Below are positions 15,527 through 24,342 of a DNA stretch of 51,488 nt, in pieces; positions within the stretch are counted from its first letter, which is position 1, and each line of letters opens with the position of its first letter. The DNA is from Burkholderiales bacterium (GTDB lineage Bacteria; Pseudomonadota; Gammaproteobacteria; Burkholderiales; Burkholderiaceae_D), in assembly GCA_016196925.1 (NCBI GenBank), contig JACPWS010000010.1:1-51488 (forward strand). Direction: 5' to 3'. The position numbers and the translations under genes are program-made. Under the pieces are notes generated by a model that saw only the letters and a list, made by a program, of their open reading frames with translations, had not been told where the DNA came from and ran no database searches.

Positions 15527-18156
15527 CACGCCAACAGCAAACCAAGCGCCTTGAGCGTCAGGAACAGGCCGGCGCCCAGCAGCAGGTTTTTAAAGCCGAC
15601 ATAACTGAGCATGTCCATCACGCTGGCGTAGCGGTAATTCGCTTGCCACCACGGGCCATCCTTGACATAGCGCTTGCCGGACAAGCGTATCAGCACTTCG
15701 TACACGCTCCAGCCGAACCACCAAGCTATGATCGCGCCGGAAGACAGGCGTCCCAGCTCCGCCAGTATCCAGGCAAGGCTGACTGCGATTGCCAGCGAGA
15801 ATCCAGCCATTTGCAAGGCCCGCGCAGTTATATTTTTCCACGTCCAAGCTTCGGCGCTCCACGGCCACAGGTGATCGCGCAGCTCCAGACTCAGCCACTC
15901 GATGCCGCTGGCGCCAGCCAGATGCGGCGGAGCCAGCGGATCGCTCGCCAGGCGCGGATCGGGGCCGGATTTTGAGACGCTCGCTACCGGATGGATGGGG
16001 ATGAAGTAGCCGTCGCGGGCGATAGGCGTGATCTCCAGGCCGTCGCGTTCGCGCCGTTTGCGCTCTTTCGCCAGCGGCGGGCAAGCCTTGGCGTCGGTGT
16101 ACAAGACCATGCAATCGAGACAGTGCAGGCATTCGCGGTGGTCGATACGGCCATCGTCATCGATCGCCAGCGAGCCGCAACCCTTGGCGCAAGCCTTGCA
16201 GCTATTGCAGTCGTGCTTGCGGCGCAAGCCGAACCAGCGGAAAGTGCTGGGCATCGCCAGCGCAGCGCCGAGCGGGCAAATGTATTTGCAGTAAGGGCGC
16301 TCGATGAACAGCGACAGGCCGAGCAGGCTGCAGACGAACAAGCCGTAAGGCCAGGCGCGCTGCGTGACGCCGACCAGGAAGGTGGTCTTGAACGGCTCCA
16401 CTTCGGCCAGCATTTCGGCCAGGCCCATAGAGAACATCGAGATCGCCAGCAAACCGAAGAAGACCGCATACTTAATCCACTTCAGTCTGTCGTGCCAGGC
16501 GCGCGGCAAATGGCCCTGGAAGCGCTTCAGGCCGATCGCGCCGCCCAGCTTGTACATCGCCTCGGACAAGGAGCCGAAGGGGCACAGCCAGCCGCAGAAC
16601 AAGCCGCGCCCGAACAGGAACACGGTGACGATGATGAAGATCCAGAACAGGAAAATAAACGGATCGGTCAGGAACAAAGACCAGGTCCACTGGAACAGCA
16701 GCGCATGGAACCAGGTCAGCACTTGCGTGATCGACGGTTGCGCCAGCGCGCCGAAACCGACCAAGCCTATGCTGAGCGCCCAGGCCGTGTATTTGAAGGC
16801 GTTCACCGGCCACTTGTTTTTATGGGTGGACCGCCGCGTCAGTTTTTCGCGCAAGGCATAGACCACCGTCACCGCCACCAGCAAGGCTGCGAACAAGGCG
16901 ATTTCCAGCGCGCGCGCGTTCCATACCCGCACCCAGGGGGCGGCCGCCTCTTCCACCACGGGCCGGCCGCCTTGCAGCAACTCGGCCGCCATCCAGTAAT
17001 TGCTGTCGAAATTGGCGAAGCTGCGGGTGCCGGTCGCGCGGTCGACCCGGTTGCCGAGGAAAGCCAGCTTCCACGGATAAGCGGCAGAAAAAGCCTTGGA
17101 GCGGATCACAAAAATCGCCGATTCGCTATAAGCGGGCGCGCCGGCCGCTACCAGGCCGTACAGATTCAGGTAATCGAGATCGCGGAAGGTAAACGCATCG
17201 CTGCCCTGCTTGACTTGCACGCGGTCGTAAATGCCGCCGCGCACGAAGCCGGAACCCTTGAACGATTCCTTGCCGGCCGTGCGGATGATGAAAAAAGCAT
17301 GCTCGCCTTCTTTCAGTTGGGCGCGCAGATTATTCCAGCTGTTTTCGCCGAGCAGGCTGACGCCGATATCGGGATGATTCAGGTCGCCGAACCACAGTTC
17401 GATGAATGGCTGGCCGCCGCGCTCGAGCCCGACTTGTTCGGGCTGGACCAGCAAGCGCTGCACCGCGCCTAACTTTTGCAGTTGCTCCCAGCTCAGGCGC
17501 CGCCCGTTGACCGCATAGCGTGCGGCGTCGCGCTTGACCGGCGCCAATATGCCGACCTGGCGCGCCACCACGGCGCCGGATGTGGTCATCACCTGGTTCT
17601 GGGCGATCACGGTGACGGTCGCGCCGGAAATCGCATCGACGCCGAGCACGCCTTCCTCGGGCCGCGACTGGCCGACCTCGATCTTGTCGGCGACCGACTT
17701 ACCTATATATTGGCGATTGAATTTCAACAGCGCCGATTCCGGGATGCCGAGCAGCAAAATCGGTTCGGAATGTTTAAGCACCTTGACGCCGACAAAGCGC
17801 CCCTTGCTATCCATGCCGATCAGGGTCACCACCGGTTTGCCGGAATACGCCGGGGTATCGGTGATATCGGTCGACAGCATCACATAGCCGAGCAGCTTGT
17901 TCTTGCCGGCCTCGGGCTCGCCGTAAGCTTCCACATACGGCGGCTGGCCGATGCGCTCGGAAAAACTCTTGGCGCCGGGAAAAACATCGGCGCAAGGCAG
18001 CATCGCGCATAAGTCTTTGGCGGTATGCAAATCGGGCGGCAAGGCCGCTTCATACGCGTTCGCGCGAACCTCGTTCGACGCAAAGGAGAATAAGAAAAAA
18101 AATGCGACCAGGCAGTGAGCAACCCTGGTCGCCAAGCTCTTGCTGAATAAATGCAT
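15526..18156 (-). CDS. nosR: Membrane flavin/Fe-S electron donor and regulator NosR
   Basis: An 876-residue protein. After a signal peptide comes a periplasmic FMN-binding domain with DAISGATVT; Thr180 is the expected covalent FMN site. A membrane region follows (from about residue 430) with polyferredoxin-type motifs CGWLCPFG and CKYICPLG, then two 4Fe-4S sets, CNSCKACAKGC and CLHCLDC. NosR supplies electrons to NosZ from the quinol pool and supports nos expression. After the ferredoxin region it continues for about 170 residues with further membrane segments, making it longer than the roughly 720-780 residues I associate with the family. AGGA precedes the ATG. Confidence 0.93.
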   Translation of the reverse strand: MHLFSKSLATRVAHCLVAFFFLFSFASNEVRANAYEAALPPDLHTAKDLCAMLPCADVFPGAKSFSERIGQPPYVEAYGEPEAGKNKLLGYVMLSTDITDTPAYSGKPVVTLIGMDSKGRFVGVKVLKHSEPILLLGIPESALLKFNRQYIGKSVADKIEVGQSRPEEGVLGVDAISGATVTVIAQNQVMTTSGAVVARQVGILAPVKRDAARYAVNGRRLSWEQLQKLGAVQRLLVQPEQVGLERGGQPFIELWFGDLNHPDIGVSLLGENSWNNLRAQLKEGEHAFFIIRTAGKESFKGSGFVRGGIYDRVQVKQGSDAFTFRDLDYLNLYGLVAAGAPAYSESAIFVIRSKAFSAAYPWKLAFLGNRVDRATGTRSFANFDSNYWMAAELLQGGRPVVEEAAAPWVRVWNARALEIALFAALLVAVTVVYALREKLTRRSTHKNKWPVNAFKYTAWALSIGLVGFGALAQPSITQVLTWFHALLFQWTWSLFLTDPFIFLFWIFIIVTVFLFGRGLFCGWLCPFGSLSEAMYKLGGAIGLKRFQGHLPRAWHDRLKWIKYAVFFGLLAISMFSMGLAEMLAEVEPFKTTFLVGVTQRAWPYGLFVCSLLGLSLFIERPYCKYICPLGAALAMPSTFRWFGLRRKHDCNSCKACAKGCGSLAIDDDGRIDHRECLHCLDCMVLYTDAKACPPLAKERKRRERDGLEITPIARDGYFIPIHPVASVSKSGPDPRLASDPLAPPHLAGASGIEWLSLELRDHLWPWSAEAWTWKNITARALQMAGFSLAIAVSLAWILAELGRLSSGAIIAWWFGWSVYEVLIRLSGKRYVKDGPWWQANYRYASVMDMLSYVGFKNLLLGAGLFLTLKALGLLLA

Positions 18157-18254
18157 GTCTCGTTCCTGCTGGACAAGGGCGACACCGGCGCCGCCCTTGC
18201 TTGGTCGCTGTGCGTTTCTTATGCTGCCGCACAGCGTGCTACTGACAACTACAC

Positions 18255-18344
18255 TTAGGAAACGCGGATTAATTCAAAAAGCGTCATTCCCTGCTTCACC
18301 TTTCGCGGGGATGACGAAACTCGATTAAATCCGTGCTTCCTTAA
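18255..18344. repeat. Dispersed inverted-end repeat, short copy, at the nosZ 3' end
   Basis: Ends TTAGGAAACGCGGATTAA and the inverted AAATCCGTGCTTCCTTAA bracket GCGTCATTCCC and GCGGGGATGACGAA. It is a shortened version of the element at 20492-20619, and a solo end lies at 28172-28194. The right end overlaps the nosZ stop codon, so the element may also act in ending or processing the nosZ message before nosR. Confidence 0.7.
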
Positions 18345-20266
18345 GCTTCAACGATCATGCGGGTGCGCATTTCCAGGTGCAGCGCATGGCAGAAGTTGGT
18401 GCAATAAATCCAGAATACGCCAGGCTTGTCCGCCACAAAATTCACCGAAGCGGTTTCCAGCGGATTGACCACGAACTGGACGTTGTATTTCGGAATCGCG
18501 ATACCGTGTGTCAGATCCTCGACCTTGTCCAGATTGGTCAGGATCAGCGTGACTTCGTCGCCCTTCTTCAGCTTGAATTCACGCATGCTGAAAGCCGGCG
18601 CTTGCGAAGTCAGCTTGACCGTGACTTTTTTGCCGTTGCGGAACACGCCGGAATCTTTAGGATCTTTGACGGCCAGCGGAAAATCGTCGAGCGCATACAC
18701 TTGCTTAGGACGCAGCAGATCGCGCTTGAAGATGATGAAATCGTGCGGTTCGCCACGTACCGGATGGTCGGCCAGCAAGACCATTTTTTCGCCGGAAATG
18801 TCGATAAACTGTTCATTCTCAGGATGCAGCGGCCCGACCGGCAAGAAACGGTCTTTGGAGAACTTACAACCGACCGCCAGGTATTTACCGTCCGCCGCCT
18901 TGGTTTCCGATTGCGATGCATTCAAGTGGCCGGGCTGATACTGCACGTCCAACCGGTCCACCACGTATTTGGATGCCTTGTCGCCTTGGTGGAACTTGAT
19001 CGCGGCATCGACGTTCCACTTCACGACCTGGCTGTCCAGGAACAGGGTGGTGAAGGCATTGCCGCGGCCGTCGAAGGCGGTATGCAAAGGTCCGAGGCCG
19101 AGTTCGATTTCGGCGACGATGGCGTTGTCCGGTTTTTCGAGCTTGCCGTCGAAATATTCCAGCACCTTGGCCAGTTCGATCACGGTGGCCGTTGGCGACA
19201 GCTTGCCGGCGCAGATGAAGTACTTGCCGTCCGGGCTGGCGTTCACGCCGTGCGGGTTTTTCGGTACGCTGACGTAAGCGGTCAGCGCAGTCTTGGGATC
19301 TTTATTCGCTTCATGGGTGCCGTCCACCACCGGCACCTTGGAGTCGCCGATAGTCTTGAACTTGCCGGCTTTGACGGCGGCTTCGATACGCGCCACGTTG
19401 AAGAACAGGCAGGCGTCGCGTTCGGCCGACATCATGTCTTCGTAATGCACGCCGTTTTCGGTATTGTACTGGTTGGTCGCGGCCAGTTTACCGTCGTAAG
19501 AAGTGGCGACCAGATCGCAGTTGCCGTCGATCACCACCTGCCAGCGCACTTCCATGCTCTCGGCGTCGACGCAGCTGAACAGCGAGCGGTATTTCGAGCC
19601 GTCTTCGATGCCGGCGTTCGGCAAAGGAATAGCGAACTCGCCGCCGCAGAACACGCGGGTGGTGTAGTTGATTTTTTCGTCGACCGGGTCGCGCTTGTCC
19701 GGGAAGATGCCGTGGAAGCCCTGTACATTCGGCAGATCGGTGATCTTGTCGCACACGAAGTAATCGAGGCGGATGCGGGCGATACGGGCGTTGATCTTGT
19801 CGTTGACCCAGGCGTAGCGGCCGTCGTAATTGCCGTCCTTGTAGGAAGCATGCACGTGGTGCGTGTCGCCCACAGTGTATTTCAGGTTGCCGTCGGGCCT
19901 GGCGCCCATGACTTTCCTGGATTCGTTGGTGATACCCCAGCCGACCAGCGCATCCGGCACGAAGCAAGGGATGCGATGAATTTCACGACCGGAAGGCAGA
20001 CCGAGCACGCGCACGTCGCCGTTGTGGCCGCCGCTCCACAGGCCGTAATAAGTATCGAGTTCACCCGGTTTCAGATGCGTGGCGTTGCCGGCGGCATGTG
20101 CCGAGGCGGATGCCGAACCCGATGCAGCGGCGCTGGCGGCTGCGCCGCCCGACTTGTCGGTACAAGCTACCAAACCGCCCAGACTCGCCAGAGCCGCGGT
20201 ATTGATGAACTTGCGGCGGCCCATTGCCAATGCTGGTTTTTCTTCCGCTTGCCGGTCTTTACTCAT
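18341..20266 (-). CDS. nosZ: Nitrous oxide reductase NosZ, Tat-exported
   Basis: A 641-residue precursor that reduces N2O to N2 in the periplasm. The Tat signal GRRKFINTAALASLGGLVAC is followed by a Ser/Ala-rich linker (about residues 30-58). The CuZ propeller contains DTHHVH and further His ligands such as NPHGV and GPLHT. The C-terminal cupredoxin holds the CuA set, DLTHGI and CTNFCHALHLEM. Tat export and these motifs point to clade I. ATG 20266 is chosen by AGGA about 10 bases upstream and by the signal; the frame stays open further upstream. Oddly, the signal ends in a lipobox-like LVAC. A FNR-type box lies upstream. Confidence 0.96.
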   Translation of the reverse strand: MSKDRQAEEKPALAMGRRKFINTAALASLGGLVACTDKSGGAAASAAASGSASASAHAAGNATHLKPGELDTYYGLWSGGHNGDVRVLGLPSGREIHRIPCFVPDALVGWGITNESRKVMGARPDGNLKYTVGDTHHVHASYKDGNYDGRYAWVNDKINARIARIRLDYFVCDKITDLPNVQGFHGIFPDKRDPVDEKINYTTRVFCGGEFAIPLPNAGIEDGSKYRSLFSCVDAESMEVRWQVVIDGNCDLVATSYDGKLAATNQYNTENGVHYEDMMSAERDACLFFNVARIEAAVKAGKFKTIGDSKVPVVDGTHEANKDPKTALTAYVSVPKNPHGVNASPDGKYFICAGKLSPTATVIELAKVLEYFDGKLEKPDNAIVAEIELGLGPLHTAFDGRGNAFTTLFLDSQVVKWNVDAAIKFHQGDKASKYVVDRLDVQYQPGHLNASQSETKAADGKYLAVGCKFSKDRFLPVGPLHPENEQFIDISGEKMVLLADHPVRGEPHDFIIFKRDLLRPKQVYALDDFPLAVKDPKDSGVFRNGKKVTVKLTSQAPAFSMREFKLKKGDEVTLILTNLDKVEDLTHGIAIPKYNVQFVVNPLETASVNFVADKPGVFWIYCTNFCHALHLEMRTRMIVEA

Positions 20267-20339
20267 GATGGAATCCTCGTTAAACGGCCCTCTCCAATAC
20301 GGTACTGGCAGGCCTCGTTGATAAATTTTTGCCGAGGTG

Positions 20340-20381
20340 AATATTGCGCCGAGAGAAAGAAGCGCCATTGAGCTAAATCAA
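20340..20381 (-). promoter_or_regulatory. nosZ promoter with FNR/DNR-type box
   Basis: TTGAG-CTAA-ATCAA (20368-20381) matches TTGAT-N4-ATCAA at all but one base and is centred at 20374.5. A -10-like AATATT lies at 20345-20340 on the minus strand, exactly where a class II FNR promoter centred at -41.5 would have it, giving a start near 20333 and a leader of about 67 bases. This suggests anaerobic or nitric-oxide-responsive activation by an FNR/DNR-family protein. Confidence 0.65.
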
Positions 20382-20491
20382 AAAGACCGAGGAAGTTAAA
20401 ACAGTGCAAGGCTAAGCTTGATCCAGGACATGTCTATGCCATTTGGCGCGTGAAAATGTAGCCGTATCGCACTACAATCCGCCAACCGCAC

Positions 20492-20619
20492 TAAGAAAAC
20501 GCAGATTAAATCAGAAGGCGTCATTCCCGCGAAAGCGGGAATCCATGTTAATCAAAAGCTTAAGGTGGATCCCCGCCTTCGCGGGGATGACGAAGTCAGA
20601 ATAAATCCGTGCTTCCCTC
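20492..20619. repeat. Dispersed inverted-end repeat, full copy, with dRS3-like core
   Basis: About 128 bases with inverted ends (AAACGCAGATTAAATCAGAA on the left, TCTGATTTA-like reverse on the right ending AATCCGTGCTTCCCT). Inside, ATTCCC-N8-GGGAAT (20523-20542) has the form of the Neisseria dRS3 repeat, and CCCCGC-CTTC-GCGGGG makes a second hairpin. It lies between the divergent nosZ and cytochrome genes. A shortened copy lies at 18255-18344, so nosZ is bracketed by the family. Confidence 0.75.
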
Positions 20620-20717
20620 AGCGGTCGACATCTGTGCAGTACCTCCCAAATTAACGCGCCAATGCTGCGCCGTTTAGCGGTGAGCTTTGGCTATTTACCT
20701 TTAAAGAGAACGACGCA

Positions 20718-21098
20718 ATGAAATCATCCACTATGTTGTTAGCCGCACTGAGCCTGGCCTTGCTGAGCGCCTGCGGTCAAAAAGAAGCGAGCACACCGGC
20801 CGCCGCATCGGCACCGGCACCTGTCGCCGCACCCGCGGCGGAAAATACCGTAGGCAAAGCCGTGTTCGGCAAGACCTGTTCCATGTGCCACGCCGCCGGC
20901 GTAGCAGGCGCACCTAAGCCGGGCGACAAGGCCGACTGGGGGCCGCGTATCGCCCAGGGCATGGATACGCTGTACCAACACGCGCTGGAAGGCTTTACCG
21001 GCGCCAAGGGCCAGATGCCGGCCCGCGGCGGTGCTCCGGCATTGAGCGACGATGAAATCAAGGCCGGTGTCGATTACATGGTGGCCCAGTCGCGCTGA
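20718..21098 (+). CDS. Lipoprotein mono-haem cytochrome c (c5-like) beside nosZ
   Basis: A 126-residue protein with a lipoprotein signal ending LLSAC (Cys19), an Ala/Pro-rich tether (about residues 25-42) and a class I cytochrome domain. The haem site is C54-S-M-C57-H58 and the likely axial ligand is Met100 in GQMPARGG. It should sit on the periplasmic face of a membrane. Its place, divergent from nosZ and directly before nosX, suggests it passes electrons to nitrous oxide reductase; this is inference. AAAGAG lies about 9-14 bases before the start. Confidence 0.85.
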   Translation: MKSSTMLLAALSLALLSACGQKEASTPAAASAPAPVAAPAAENTVGKAVFGKTCSMCHAAGVAGAPKPGDKADWGPRIAQGMDTLYQHALEGFTGAKGQMPARGGAPALSDDEIKAGVDYMVAQSR

Positions 21099-21117
21099 TT
21101 TTTTCTGAAAGTAAATC

Positions 21118-22149
21118 ATGTCTTCTAAAACTCCTGACACCATACAAGCGGGGCGGCGCCGGCTGGCGTTCGCTTTGCCGCTGATCGCTTGCGGCCTGGC
21201 CGTTCCCGCCGTACAAGCCAGGACCGGCATCCATCAAGCCTCACGCACGCTGATGGGCACCCGCGTCGATCTGACGCTGCAAGGCAAGGACACGGCGCAG
21301 CTGGCGGCCGCGGCCGAAGCGGCGCTGGCGGAAATGGCGCGGCTGGAAGACATGATGAGCCGCTATAACAACACCAGCGCCTTGAACGCGATCAATCTGG
21401 CGGCCGGCATACAGCCGGTGACGGTGCCGCCGGAATTATTGCAAGTCTTGCTGATGGCGCAGCTGGCGTCGCAAGCGAGCGGCGGCGATTTCGACGCAAC
21501 GGTCGGCTCGCTGCGCGGCTGGAATTTCAGTTCCAATGGAAACAGCATTCCTTCCGCGCAGCAGATCGCGGCACAATTGCCGCTGGTGAATCAAAAGCAT
21601 TTAATCATAGACCAGCGCCACAGCACGGCCTATCTGAGCAAGCGCGGCACGCGCCTCGATCTGGGCGGCATCGCCAAGCTGCCGATACTCGAGGCCGGCA
21701 TGCGGCGCCTGCAGGGCATGGGCGTCAACAATGCCATGCTGAACGGCGGCGGCGACGTGCTGGTCAACGGGCAATTGAACGGCCGGCCGTGGCGGGTAGG
21801 CTTGCGCGATCCGCGCCAGCCCGGCAAATTACTCGGCGTGCTCGCCCTGAATCGGGGTTTTGTCGCCGCTTCCGGCGATTACGAGCGTTTCGTGATGCGC
21901 GACGGCAAGCGCCTGCACCATATCATCGACCCCAAGACCGGCTATCCCACCCATGGCCCGCACGGCGTGACCCTGATCGGCGACGATCTGGCTGCGATCA
22001 ACGGCCTCGGCACCGCCATCATGGTGGCCGGCGCCGCGGCCGGACGCGCACGCGTGGCACACTTGGCGGGCGTGGACGCGATGATCGTCGACGCCGATGG
22101 CGAACTGTGGCTGTCGCCCGGCATGGAACAAAGCCTGCAGAAGGTTTAA
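21118..22149 (+). CDS. nosX: FAD:protein FMN transferase (ApbE family), NosX
   Basis: A 343-residue ApbE-family protein with an export signal carrying three Arg (GRRRLAFALPLIACGLAVPAVQA). Family motifs are seen in MGTRVDLTL, MSRYNNTSALNAIN, DLGGIAKLPIL, NAMLNGGGDVLVNG and HHIIDPKTGYP, the last being the nucleotide and Mg binding stretch. ApbE enzymes attach FMN to Thr in SGAT-type motifs; NosR here has one, so this gene most likely flavinylates NosR. It follows the cytochrome gene by 19 bases and is followed by a strong terminator, so the two make one transcript. Confidence 0.9.
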   Translation: MSSKTPDTIQAGRRRLAFALPLIACGLAVPAVQARTGIHQASRTLMGTRVDLTLQGKDTAQLAAAAEAALAEMARLEDMMSRYNNTSALNAINLAAGIQPVTVPPELLQVLLMAQLASQASGGDFDATVGSLRGWNFSSNGNSIPSAQQIAAQLPLVNQKHLIIDQRHSTAYLSKRGTRLDLGGIAKLPILEAGMRRLQGMGVNNAMLNGGGDVLVNGQLNGRPWRVGLRDPRQPGKLLGVLALNRGFVAASGDYERFVMRDGKRLHHIIDPKTGYPTHGPHGVTLIGDDLAAINGLGTAIMVAGAAAGRARVAHLAGVDAMIVDADGELWLSPGMEQSLQKV

Positions 22150-22200
22150 ACGGATTTCGCGATTCAGCCGTGCGCGATATCACTGACACGAAGACGAACC

Positions 22201-22227
22201 AGCCAGCGGCGGTCGCTGGCTTTTTTT
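22201..22227 (+). terminator. Intrinsic terminator after nosX
   Basis: AGCCAGCG (22201-22208) and CGCTGGCT (22214-22221) form an 8-bp stem with a 5-base loop, followed by seven T residues. It ends the cytochrome-nosX transcript just before the convergent hydrolase gene. Confidence 0.9.
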
Positions 22228-22231
22228 CAGC

Positions 22232-23944
22232 TTAAAGCGTAGGCAAAATCAGGCTAGCCTGGCGCGCCGGATCGAATTCAAACCTGACGCTGAAACGCTC
22301 GCCAGCGTTGACCGGCTGCGCGTACAGGCTATCCGCCGTATCGAGCACGATGCCGAGATGATGGCCGGCCGGAATGTCGTAAGCGATCGCCGAAAACTCG
22401 ATAGGGAAATCTATCGTCTGCCCCGGCACGGCGCTGTGCAGACTGCGCGCGCCGTGCGTGATCAGGACGCCGGTGCCGATAAGATCGACGTCGTACAGAT
22501 ACGCCACCACCTGCGCCCGCGCCTGCGAAGGCGTCAGGCGCAGATTCAGCCTGGCGATGCCGCGGATTTTTTGCGTTGCGCTCAACCAGCTCCCTTCATA
22601 GCGCACGCCGGTCGACAAGCCTACCGTCAGCAAGGAATTGACGACCGGAATACCGAACGTTTCCGCGGTGGTGGACAGGATGGGGATCAGGCCGCTGCTG
22701 GCCGTGGTGTCGGAAAAATTGTAGATGGTGTCGCCATCCCTCGATTGATTCTGGCTGGCGGAGAGGGCGCCCTTGTCGCCCCTGGCGCAGAAACAGCCCC
22801 AGTCGAAACGCAAGGCGCCGCGCGGACTCAGGTACAGCGTCTGATTATGGACTTCCGGCGCCGGCCAGTTGCTCAAGGCGTCGCGCTGCTTGCTGAACTT
22901 GATTTGCATGGAAACTTTAGGCTCATTCTCTATGCCGTTTTGCTCGCCTTTCAGCCAGCGGTTGAACCAGCGATGCGCCTGGTCGTAAGGGGTGTTGTCT
23001 ATACCGAGCAAGGCGCCGAGGATTTCCGCGCTGGTGTGGATGCCGGCATTCAGCAACAGTTTTTTCGGCACCGTCAGCGCGCTGAACATCGCCATGCTGG
23101 AGTTCGGCGTGAACATGTCGTCCTGGTAGTTTTTGCTGATAAACACCGGCGCATTGCGGCGGTTGATCGCGGCGACATAGCTGGACGGCGAACGCGGCAG
23201 CGCCCAGCTCATAATCGCCGCGATCTCGGCCGCCGTGGCATTCGGATTGTTCAGCGTCTGGATATTCCGGCCGACTTCGGGATCGGGCCGGCCGGTGGTA
23301 TCGCCGAGAAAGTTCAGGACGCCGGACCAGGTCAGGTTCGGCGTCTCGGCCGCATACAGTTCGTCGGCCAGCGTGGCCCAGCCGGAGAAGGCGACGGCGG
23401 TTTTCAAACGCGTATCTTGCGACAGCGCGATCAGCGAGAGGCCGGCGCCATAGGAAATCCCGCTGGCCGCCATATTTTGTACGTCCACCGGCGTATTCGC
23501 CTGCAGCCAGTCTAGCGCCGCCGAGACGTCGCGCACATCGGCCGGCGCCGCCACATCGACCAGGCCTTCCGACAGGAAGAAGCCGCGCGCGGTATAGCTG
23601 GCCACGATATAACCGTCCTGCGCCAGGCGCTGTTGCTGGCCCAGATATTCCATGCGGCCCGGCGCACCCCAGCTGCCTATCATCACGATGCCGGGGAATT
23701 TCTGGCCGCTGTAGCTACTCCTGGGCAAGAAAAGATTGGCGGCCAGCTTCACGCCGTCGTAACTGGTGATCGTAACGCCCGGCAACCAGCAGGTGCCGTC
23801 TGTCGGTGAAATGATGCCGGGGGAATTCATCGGGCTGGAATACAGCGCCGCTTCGATGCTGCTGGCGTTACGGCAAAGCTCGGCCTGGGCGCCGCCGGTG
23901 GCGAACAGCAAGGCCGACAGCGCTAAGAGTGCAGGGATACGCAT
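22232..23944 (-). CDS. Exported CocE/NonD (S15-type) alpha/beta hydrolase
   Basis: About 570 residues with a clear signal peptide (RIPALLALSALLFATGGAQA). The first domain has the X-Pro dipeptidyl-peptidase/CocE pattern: GVKLAANLFLP, a nucleophile elbow GISYGAGLSLI, an Asp within NYQDDMFTPN and a His in LNAGIHTSAEI. The C-terminal region (from about residue 360) is the jelly-roll XPD_C domain (LRLTPSQARAQVVAYLYDV). Such enzymes hydrolyse peptides or esters; the substrate is unknown. ATG 23944 is chosen by AGGAGA at a good distance and by the signal peptide. Confidence 0.85.
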   Translation of the reverse strand: MRIPALLALSALLFATGGAQAELCRNASSIEAALYSSPMNSPGIISPTDGTCWLPGVTITSYDGVKLAANLFLPRSSYSGQKFPGIVMIGSWGAPGRMEYLGQQQRLAQDGYIVASYTARGFFLSEGLVDVAAPADVRDVSAALDWLQANTPVDVQNMAASGISYGAGLSLIALSQDTRLKTAVAFSGWATLADELYAAETPNLTWSGVLNFLGDTTGRPDPEVGRNIQTLNNPNATAAEIAAIMSWALPRSPSSYVAAINRRNAPVFISKNYQDDMFTPNSSMAMFSALTVPKKLLLNAGIHTSAEILGALLGIDNTPYDQAHRWFNRWLKGEQNGIENEPKVSMQIKFSKQRDALSNWPAPEVHNQTLYLSPRGALRFDWGCFCARGDKGALSASQNQSRDGDTIYNFSDTTASSGLIPILSTTAETFGIPVVNSLLTVGLSTGVRYEGSWLSATQKIRGIARLNLRLTPSQARAQVVAYLYDVDLIGTGVLITHGARSLHSAVPGQTIDFPIEFSAIAYDIPAGHHLGIVLDTADSLYAQPVNAGERFSVRFEFDPARQASLILPTL

Positions 23945-24342
23945 GGTAACTCTCCTGAAAAAGTCGTAAAACGGTACATGCAAAGGATAGGGAAACGTCT
24001 GCTCTGCTCAAGCGCGGATAGGAAAGCTCGAGATCGCGTCCGGGCGCGGCGAGGGCCGGTTGGCCTCGGTTTGCCGGGCGACGATGTTGATTTTTGTCGT
24101 AGCATTAAGTCATGCATCGCGCTGCAACCGCAATCGAACGCGTAGAGGACAATCTCTAAAACTCAGTGAAAGCCGGCCGGCACCCAGACGGAAGCGTCTG
24201 CGCATCTGTCTCCGGCGCACAACAGCGGCCCGCCGGCGCACTCTGGATTAAAGCTGAGCATTTGGCGTAAGATAGCTGTGCAGGCTGGCCGGAGTTGCGC
24301 CTCGCCTGCCTCAGTAAGGCCGTCGTTTTGAAGGAGCGCACC
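23945..24342. other. Intergenic region without recognised gene
   Basis: About 400 bases between divergent genes. I see no ORF with family resemblance, no terminator and no convincing promoter pair. It must hold the start signals for the hydrolase and the lipoprotein gene; AAGGAG before 24343 is the only clear element. Confidence 0.5.

Noticed and set aside
18377-20371. Long plus-strand ORF of about 660 codons opposite nosZ
   Set aside because: NosZ on the minus strand has full motifs and a Tat signal; the opposite ORF is a composition artefact.
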